Origin: an uncultured Lachnospiraceae bacterium
GTDB lineage: Bacteria > Bacillota > Clostridia > Lachnospirales > Lachnospiraceae
Assembly (NCBI GenBank): GCA_910589635.1
Contig: CAJUTD010000038.1
Location: 17,145 to 25,111 of the forward strand
Direction of reading: 5' to 3'
Length of the DNA stretch: 7,967 nt
This document shows, piece by piece, positions 1 to 3,792 of this stretch (positions within the stretch are counted from its first letter, which is position 1; each line of letters opens with the position of its first letter). Under the pieces are notes generated by a model, which made no database searches, had not been told where the DNA came from, and worked only from the letters and a program-made list of their open reading frames with translations. The position numbers and the translations under genes were made by a program.

Positions 1-125
1 AGACGGTGGAAACTATCCTGCGCTTAAAGCCTGCCGGTTACATTTTAAAGCCGCCGGACCAGGATAAGGTGCTTAGCACAATTGAGGAAGTTTTATCTAA
101 TATAAAGAAGCAGGCAGAGTCTTAA
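1..125 (+). CDS. C-terminal end of a response-regulator receiver domain (partial)
   Basis: Only the last 40 codons are inside the window, read from position 3 to the TAA at 123-125. The peptide contains LRLKPAGYILKPPDQDKVL, which fits the end of a CheY-like receiver domain: the hydrophobic beta-5 strand followed by the conserved Lys-Pro pair (the KP in ILKPPD), then a final helix (VLSTIEEVLSNIKK). The protein stops soon after that helix, so no DNA-binding domain follows; this could be a stand-alone receiver or the receiver at the end of a hybrid histidine kinase. It converges on the fic gene and the two stop codons overlap in the shared TTAA. Whether it belongs to the host chromosome or to the integrative element cannot be told here. 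The family call rests on a short segment. Confidence 0.6.
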   Translation, partial: TVETILRLKPAGYILKPPDQDKVLSTIEEVLSNIKKQAES

Positions 126-871
126 ATTTCTTTGGGGAATGGGATCTGGAACAGACGCAGGATTTCTCTTTGAGATTCCAGTTCCCGTTCTGCGATAAAT
201 TCCAAGAAACCGCTATCGTTCTCGTGTGCCTGTTCCAGCAGGGATATATAATCCATTCGCAGGATGGGCGGAACAATTGCGGGCAGGTAACCGTCCTGGA
301 TTAAGGCAAGGTTCATCAGAAGCCTTGCCACCCGGCCATTTCCGTCTTTGAATGGGTGGATGAATACAAATTTCTTATGAAGCAGGGCCGCAAACTCTAG
401 GGGATGGTATTTTTCGCGGTTGTTTTGTATCCATGTAAATAGCTGTGCCATCTCATGTGGTATGTTATTCGGAGATGCCACAGGATAGCGTGACCCTGTG
501 ATAATTACCGGAATATCCCTGTACTGTCCGGCATATTCCGGTTCGATGTTTTGGTAGAACAATTCATGCATTTTAAGTGTTGCAGGCTGATCAATACGGC
601 GGTTCTCAAGCAGTGAAAACATAAAGTCATAGGATTTGGCGTGATCCACTGCCTCAAACACATCACGGAGTGGTTTCCCGCCTACTGTCAAGCCATCTTC
701 TAAGAGCATTTTTGTCTCACTCTCAGTCAGGGAGTTTCCTTCTAATGCATTGGATGTCCATGTCAGTCCGATTCGGTAATAATCTTTTATCTGTCTTAGC
801 ATTTCTCCTTCTAAGGGGCGCAGTGCGTTAATTTCCCTTTGGAAAAGGTCTATCTTTTTTAAGATTTCCAT
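122..871 (-). CDS. Fic-domain protein, class II (probable AMP-transferase)
   Basis: A 249-residue Fic protein. The catalytic motif HPFKDGNGRVAR is at about residues 172-183 and is complete: the catalytic His, the acidic residue, the GNGR anion-binding loop and the final Arg are all present. Near the N-terminus SNALEG (about residues 40-45) matches the inhibitory [S/T]xxxE[G/N] helix, whose Glu blocks ATP placement. An inhibitory helix inside the same chain and N-terminal to the Fic core defines class II. Fic enzymes of this kind usually transfer AMP to a hydroxyl side chain of a target protein; the target is unknown. The start is taken at the ATG at 871, which has an AGGTG ribosome binding site at 877-881; a longer TTG-initiated reading from 889 has no such support. 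No separate antitoxin gene is visible, as expected for a self-inhibited protein. The gene is probably monocistronic. It could be cargo of the adjacent element or a host gene. Confidence 0.9.
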   Translation of the reverse strand: MEILKKIDLFQREINALRPLEGEMLRQIKDYYRIGLTWTSNALEGNSLTESETKMLLEDGLTVGGKPLRDVFEAVDHAKSYDFMFSLLENRRIDQPATLKMHELFYQNIEPEYAGQYRDIPVIITGSRYPVASPNNIPHEMAQLFTWIQNNREKYHPLEFAALLHKKFVFIHPFKDGNGRVARLLMNLALIQDGYLPAIVPPILRMDYISLLEQAHENDSGFLEFIAERELESQREILRLFQIPFPKEI

Positions 872-899
872 TTTGTCACCTGCTTTCAAATTTCTCTAC

Positions 900-908
900 A
901 TTATACCA
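900..908 (-). promoter_or_regulatory. Extended -10 promoter of fic
   Basis: On the minus strand the sequence reads TGG TATAAT, a perfect -10 hexamer (900-905) with the TGn extension (906-908). The expected -35 position (around 923-930) has no good TTGACA match, so the extended -10 probably carries the promoter. It gives a short leader of about 20 bases before the fic ATG at 871. The MITE-like element begins only ~30 bases upstream of the -10, just outside the -35 region. Confidence 0.6.
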
Positions 909-938
909 TATAAAATAAGCAAATGATAGAGCGAAACG

Positions 939-957
939 CTAGTGTACTGTATCATTG
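939..957 (+). repeat. Left terminal inverted repeat of the MITE-like element
   Basis: CTAGTGTACTGTATCATTG is the exact reverse complement of 1086-1104. The TA of the proposed target duplication is at 940-941. Confidence 0.85.
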
Positions 958-1085
958 ATAATTAGGCAAACCAACTTGACTATTTGCCCATCGTACTGCG
1001 TTGGCTTCATTCAACGATGCCACCGCATCGCCTCATTCAGCCGCCTTGCCGATGAACAAATATCCGGCGTTGTTTTATCAAATAC

Positions 1086-1104
1086 CAATGATACAGTACA
1101 CTAG
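1086..1104 (-). repeat. Right terminal inverted repeat of the MITE-like element
   Basis: CAATGATACAGTACACTAG mirrors 939-957 without mismatch. The TA of the proposed target duplication is at 1102-1103, and the final G is also the first base of the neighbouring hairpin. Confidence 0.85.
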
Positions 1105-1130
1105 TTACTGTTCACTTCGTTCACAGTAAC
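1104..1130. repeat. 27-bp intergenic hairpin with internal direct repeat
   Basis: GTTACTGT (1104-1111) and ACAGTAAC (1123-1130) form a perfect 8-bp stem around an 11-base loop. The centre also holds a direct repeat, GTTCAC-TTC-GTTCAC (1110-1124). There is no T-run on either side, so it is not a good intrinsic terminator. It may be a dispersed palindromic repeat, a protein-binding dyad, or a remnant of an older insertion into which the MITE-like element later landed. Function unknown. Confidence 0.55.
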
Positions 1131-1192
1131 TGGCATTTATCGGGAAAAGCTGAATAAAATGTAAAAAAAGAAAAAAGAGGTGGCAGGAAGGA

Positions 1193-1333
1193 GTGACGGC
1201 TGTACAGAGAGATGTCATGGACGAATACGAAACACAAGTGAAGCTGTATATTAACGAACAACTGTACCATAAAGGCCTTATTTCAAAAGAATTATATGAT
1301 GCGGCAAAGAAAATGATTATAAAAAACGGATAA
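1193..1333 (+). CDS. Small protein upstream of the serine recombinase (unknown function)
   Basis: A short reading frame ending at TAA 1331-1333. From the GTG at 1193 it gives 46 residues; from the ATG at 1217, 38 residues beginning MDEYETQVKLYINEQLYHKG. The start is not settled: AGGAAGG at 1185-1191 lies very close to the GTG, and the ATG has no clear binding site. The peptide is helical in character (LYINEQLYHKGLISKELYDAAKKMI) and ends KKMIIKNG. The GLISKELYDAA segment resembles the 'G-hydrophobic-I-(S/T)-x-E-x-(Y/F)' pattern of SHOCT-like short motifs, a weak resemblance only. It lies 66 bases before the recombinase in the same direction and may share its transcript, so a role as a small partner or directionality factor is conceivable but unproven. 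An A-rich leader lies at 1156-1178. Confidence 0.5.
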   Translation: MTAVQRDVMDEYETQVKLYINEQLYHKGLISKELYDAAKKMIIKNG

Positions 1334-1399
1334 GGGAAAATGTGTAAAAGACATCGTGATAAGGCATAATGAGAAATCGATAAAGGAGCAGTTGGATTT

Positions 1400-3049
1400 A
1401 TGGATTTATACAATGTAAGAAAGGAATTAAGCAGCGGAAAGCCAATTTATGATATTCCGATGAAAGTCACTTACTATGCGAGAGTGTCTACGGAAAAGGA
1501 TGAACAGTTACATTCCTTATCTGCACAGGTCAAATACTATTCTGATATGATAAATGAGAATTCCCATTGGGAATTTGTAGAGGGGTACATAGATGAAGGC
1601 TTAAGCGCCACAAGCGTAAAAAAAAGGGAGAGTTTCCTGGCTATGATTGAGGACGCAAGGTTAGGGAAATTTGATTTTATTATTACCAAAGAGATTTCCC
1701 GTTTTTCCAGAAATACGGTAGACAGCATCCGGTATACGCAACAGTTATTATCATTTGGCGTGGGCGTTTTATTTCAATCAGATAATATTAATACGTTGCT
1801 GCCCGACAGCGAGCTGCGGCTGGCAATTATGAGCAGCATTGCACAGGATGAGGTGCGCAAGATTTCAGAGAGGGTTCGTTTTGGCTTTAAACGCGCAATA
1901 GAAAAAGGGTCGGTATTAGGCAATAACAAGATTTGGGGTTATAAAAAAGATAATGGAAGGCTTGTCATTGTGGAAGAAGAAGCAGAAATTATCCGGGAAA
2001 TCTTTGATATGTATGTCAACCAGCATTTCGGTATGCGGGTCATAGCGAGGGTTTTAGGCGAACGGGGCATTAAAAATTCTAAGAATAATGACTTGGCTAC
2101 CAGTACAATCAGGAATATTATTGCAAATCCAAAGTATAAAGGTTATTATTGCGGAAATAAGACACAGAAATATGATTACAGGCGTAATGCCAGGAAACAT
2201 ATTGATCCGCAAGAATGGGTTCTGTATGAGGATAAAGAAAATGTCCCGCCGATTGTATCAGAGGAACTATGGGATAGGGCAAATGTAATTCTTAATAAAA
2301 GGGGAACGGCCATAAAAGGAGCTGCAGCCACGGGTGCATATAACAATCGCTACAAATACAGTGGTAAAATTATATGCATGGAGCATGGGACTTCCTATCA
2401 CCATAAGATTTACCGATACAAAAGTGGAGACAAGGAAGCGTGGCAATGTAAAGTCTATGCGCAAAAGGGAAAAAGCGCCTGCACTTCCCCGACCGTTTAT
2501 ACAGCAGAGGTTGATGAGGCGATGAAGCAGATTTGCAGGGAATTGGTTACCAATAAGCAGAGTATCGCGCATGATTTGCTAAGAATATATTCGGACGCAG
2601 CCGGGCGGACGGGTGTAGAGCGCAGTATCGCAAAATATAAATCAGAGATTACGGATTTGCTGAAAAAAAAGGACAAGCTGTTAGATTTAAGCATTAAGGA
2701 TAGAATTACAGACGATGAATTTGAAAAGAGAAATAACGTATTTAATGCCCAGATTGAAAAAGCAAAAGGGACAATCAAACAGTTAGAAGAAGATAAGGAG
2801 AAAAACAGGTCTGTTACCGATAGGATTAATTCATTTCGGGAATTGATTTTCCATGAGCTGGATTTTGAAGAAGGTGTCAGTGACGGAATGGCAGATGCAA
2901 TCCTTGGGCGGATAGAGGTGTACAAAACAGATCAAAGAAATAGCGTGCAGTTAAACTTCTATTTGAGAGGCGCGGATGAGTCGATGAAGTTTCTGGTAAA
3001 GCGTAAGCGCGGCAGCGAAACTTCTGTTTGTGCCGAACCATACATATGA
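1400..3049 (+). CDS. Large serine recombinase of an integrative element
   Basis: A 549-residue site-specific recombinase that catalyses element integration or excision through a serine-DNA covalent link. The resolvase-type catalytic domain covers about residues 22-165: YYARVST carries the nucleophile Ser30 with Arg28, and ISRFSRN (99-105) carries further conserved arginines. A 'recombinase' DNA-binding domain follows at about 175-300 (NPKYKGYYCG, ELWDRAN). A zinc-ribbon-like segment has Cys326, His329, Cys350 and Cys361; His replaces the more usual second Cys. A charged coiled coil at about 405-470 (KKKDKLLDLSIKDRITDDEFEKR) is the part that controls synapsis and directionality in this family. 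The ATG at 1400 is preceded by AAGGAG at 1383-1388, a rather long spacing. The coding sequence is visibly more AT-rich than the genes to its right. Its final codons and TGA lie within the start of the spoIVA fragment, so the element boundary falls at the gene's 3' end. Confidence 0.93.
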   Translation: MDLYNVRKELSSGKPIYDIPMKVTYYARVSTEKDEQLHSLSAQVKYYSDMINENSHWEFVEGYIDEGLSATSVKKRESFLAMIEDARLGKFDFIITKEISRFSRNTVDSIRYTQQLLSFGVGVLFQSDNINTLLPDSELRLAIMSSIAQDEVRKISERVRFGFKRAIEKGSVLGNNKIWGYKKDNGRLVIVEEEAEIIREIFDMYVNQHFGMRVIARVLGERGIKNSKNNDLATSTIRNIIANPKYKGYYCGNKTQKYDYRRNARKHIDPQEWVLYEDKENVPPIVSEELWDRANVILNKRGTAIKGAAATGAYNNRYKYSGKIICMEHGTSYHHKIYRYKSGDKEAWQCKVYAQKGKSACTSPTVYTAEVDEAMKQICRELVTNKQSIAHDLLRIYSDAAGRTGVERSIAKYKSEITDLLKKKDKLLDLSIKDRITDDEFEKRNNVFNAQIEKAKGTIKQLEEDKEKNRSVTDRINSFRELIFHELDFEEGVSDGMADAILGRIEVYKTDQRNSVQLNFYLRGADESMKFLVKRKRGSETSVCAEPYI

Positions 3050-3051
3050 TC
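3030..3051. other. Probable attachment-site junction between element and spoIVA
   Basis: SpoIVA similarity in the spoIVA frame begins at about 3037-3040 (codons for TIHMI), while upstream codons in that frame match nothing in SpoIVA and meet a stop at 3004-3006. The recombinase frame runs through the same bases and ends at 3049. The recombination core should therefore lie around the ATACATATGATCC segment (3040-3052) or a few bases to its left. The exact crossover cannot be fixed without the partner junction or the empty site. Serine recombinases usually cross over at a central 2-bp step inside a short imperfect dyad. Confidence 0.55.
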
Positions 3052-3318
3052 CGGGCAAACGTGGAGACAGAGATTGCCCCCATCATTGGCAGCGAGGAGC
3101 AGGCGCAGGATTTGATTGGTTATATCAAGACTTCCAGAGACCAGGAAGAAGGAATCTGGCAGACAAATATCTTTGGCAAATCTATTGGGGAACTGGTAGA
3201 AGACGGCATTCGCAGCAAAATCACGATGATGGACGATGAGAGCCAGGTGAAGCTGCAAGACACGATGCAGAAGATTGTCAACGACAGCAACGGCGGGCTG
3301 GTGTGCATTATCATATAG
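3040..3318 (+). CDS. spoIVA: SpoIVA C-terminal part, separated from its 5' portion
   Basis: The frame reads IHMIRANVETEIAPIIGSEE and ends GGLVCIII, followed by TAG at 3316-3318. This matches, as recalled from the family, the extreme C-terminus of stage IV sporulation protein A (IHMIKVDVESEFAPIIGTEK near the start, IFGRSL in the middle, GGLIAIIL at the end in Bacillus subtilis). SpoIVA is the ATP-hydrolysing protein that polymerises on the forespore surface as the coat basement layer; its C-terminal region serves localisation and interaction with SpoVM. Full-length SpoIVA is about 490 residues, and only the last ~92 are here; no upstream sequence in this window encodes the rest. The segment has no stop or frameshift and keeps its conserved residues, which argues against old decay. 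An in-frame ATG at 3046 overlaps the recombinase stop as ATGA, with no binding site of its own. Most likely the 3' exon-like piece of an element-interrupted gene; a stranded remnant is the alternative. Confidence 0.85.
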   Translation: MHMIRANVETEIAPIIGSEEQAQDLIGYIKTSRDQEEGIWQTNIFGKSIGELVEDGIRSKITMMDDESQVKLQDTMQKIVNDSNGGLVCIII

Positions 3319-3330
3319 TTTAGAAAGATA

Positions 3331-3359
3331 TTGACAACATTATAAGACTGTGGTAGTCT
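3331..3359 (+). promoter_or_regulatory. Promoter of the blaI-blaR1-ABC operon
   Basis: A perfect TTGACA (3331-3336) is followed after 17 bases by TAGTCT (3354-3359), a weak -10 rescued by a TGn extension just before it. Transcription would start near 3366. The -35 begins only 12 bases after the spoIVA stop codon. The -10 lies inside the first operator dyad. Confidence 0.6.
3343..3359 (+). promoter_or_regulatory. BlaI-type operator 1, overlapping the -10
   Basis: TAAGACTGTGGTAGTCT contains the partial dyad AGACT-5-AGTCT and covers the -10 hexamer. The same 17 bases recur in inverted orientation at 3373-3389 with a single mismatch. Known BlaI/MecI operators are paired dyads built on ACTAC/GTAGT-like half sites, and GGTAGTC fits that style. 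A repressor bound here would block RNA polymerase. Confidence 0.6.
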
Positions 3360-3372
3360 GTAAGCAGGAACT

Positions 3373-3389
3373 AGACTACCGCAGTCTTA
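3373..3389 (-). promoter_or_regulatory. BlaI-type operator 2, downstream of the start site
   Basis: On the minus strand this reads TAAGACTGCGGTAGTCT, matching operator 1 at 16 of 17 positions. It would sit a few bases after the predicted transcription start. Together the two copies, 13 bases apart, could also form a strong RNA stem-loop followed by a weak T-run (TATGCTATTTT), so the region may double as a spoIVA terminator. Confidence 0.6.
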
Positions 3390-3413
3390 TGCTATTTTAA
3401 GGAGGAATGTGAA

Positions 3414-3779
3414 ATGGAAAAAGAGAGTAAATTATTTGATTCGGAATTAAAAGTTATGAGCTGTCTCTGGGAGGAAGGCGACTTGCCGGCGAAGCGTATT
3501 GCCGAGAAGCTGACCGCTGAGATAGGCTGGAACAAGAACACTACATATACATTGATTAAACGTTGTATCAAGAAGGGAGCCATTGCGCGTACGGAGCCGA
3601 ATTTCATGTGCCATGCGCTGATTGCCAAAGAAGAGGTGCAGGAATTGGAGACCGACGAATTAATTGATAAAATTTATGACGGTTGTGCGGACAAGCTGTT
3701 TGCCGCGCTTCTTGGAAGGAAGAAACTTTCCGCTGAGCAAGTACAAAAACTGAAAAAGATTGTCGACGAATTGGAATGA
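3414..3779 (+). CDS. blaI: BlaI/MecI/CopY-family transcriptional repressor
   Basis: At 121 residues this is the normal length for the family. The N-terminal two-thirds is a winged helix-turn-helix: LFDSELKVMSCLWEEGDLPA (residues 7-26) is the typical opening, KNTTYTLIKRCIKKGAI (41-57) is the recognition-helix region, and the wing follows with FMCHALIAKEE. The C-terminal helices (KIYDGCADKLFAALL, then LSAEQVQKLKKIVDELE) are the dimerisation part where BlaI/MecI are cleaved on induction. A strong AAGGAGG (3399-3405) precedes the ATG by 8 bases. It probably binds the two dyads at 3343-3389 and represses its own operon. Its partner protease gene starts 13 bases downstream. The symbol denotes the family only; nothing here implies beta-lactam sensing. 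Confidence 0.9.
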   Translation: MEKESKLFDSELKVMSCLWEEGDLPAKRIAEKLTAEIGWNKNTTYTLIKRCIKKGAIARTEPNFMCHALIAKEEVQELETDELIDKIYDGCADKLFAALLGRKKLSAEQVQKLKKIVDELE

Positions 3780-3792
3780 AAGAGGTGAGTCG

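Larger units (their letters stand above)
939..1104. mobile_element. MITE-like non-autonomous element, IS630/Tc1-type ends
   Basis: A 166-bp stretch is bounded by perfect 19-bp inverted repeats. Each outer end is CTAG, so the structure can be read as C-TA-[160 bp]-TA-G: an element starting GTGTACTG and ending CAGTACAC inserted in a CTAG target with the TA duplicated. TA duplication is typical of the IS630/Tc1/mariner group, and IS630 itself favours CTAG; that is known family behaviour, while the assignment here is inference. There is no coding capacity. Inside, 981-993 and 1050-1062 are complementary at 11 of 13 positions, and CGATG/CATCG forms a smaller hairpin around 1015-1030, so much of the element could fold as one long stem. 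Removing it rejoins the sequence ending GCGAAACGC to a single TA followed by GTTACTG. A REP- or BOX-like palindromic repeat is the alternative. Confidence 0.7.

Noticed and set aside
872..889. A longer Fic protein starting at the TTG at 889
   Set aside because: The ATG at 871 has a well-spaced AGGTG at 877-881, which would lie inside the longer coding sequence; the six extra residues are not needed for the fold.
1104..1130. An intrinsic terminator
   Set aside because: The stem is only 8 bp with an 11-base loop and has no U-run on either strand.
1131..1399. The left end of the integrative element, making it a minimal element of small ORF plus recombinase
   Set aside because: That would require the spoIVA 5' part just to the left, but 1-1130 contains a receiver end, fic and the MITE-like element, none of it SpoIVA. 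The left end must be elsewhere or the locus has been rearranged.
3028..3318. An independent small gene starting at the TTG at 3028
   Set aside because: Residues from about 3040 onward match the SpoIVA C-terminus, and the bases before that match nothing. The TTG has no ribosome binding site and lies inside the recombinase gene. It is a gene fragment, not a stand-alone protein.
3760..3792. A start of the BlaR1-like protein at 3760, overlapping blaI
   Set aside because: The ATG at 3793 has AGAGGTG 5 bases upstream, and its sequence opens directly into the first membrane segment as usual for M56 proteins.
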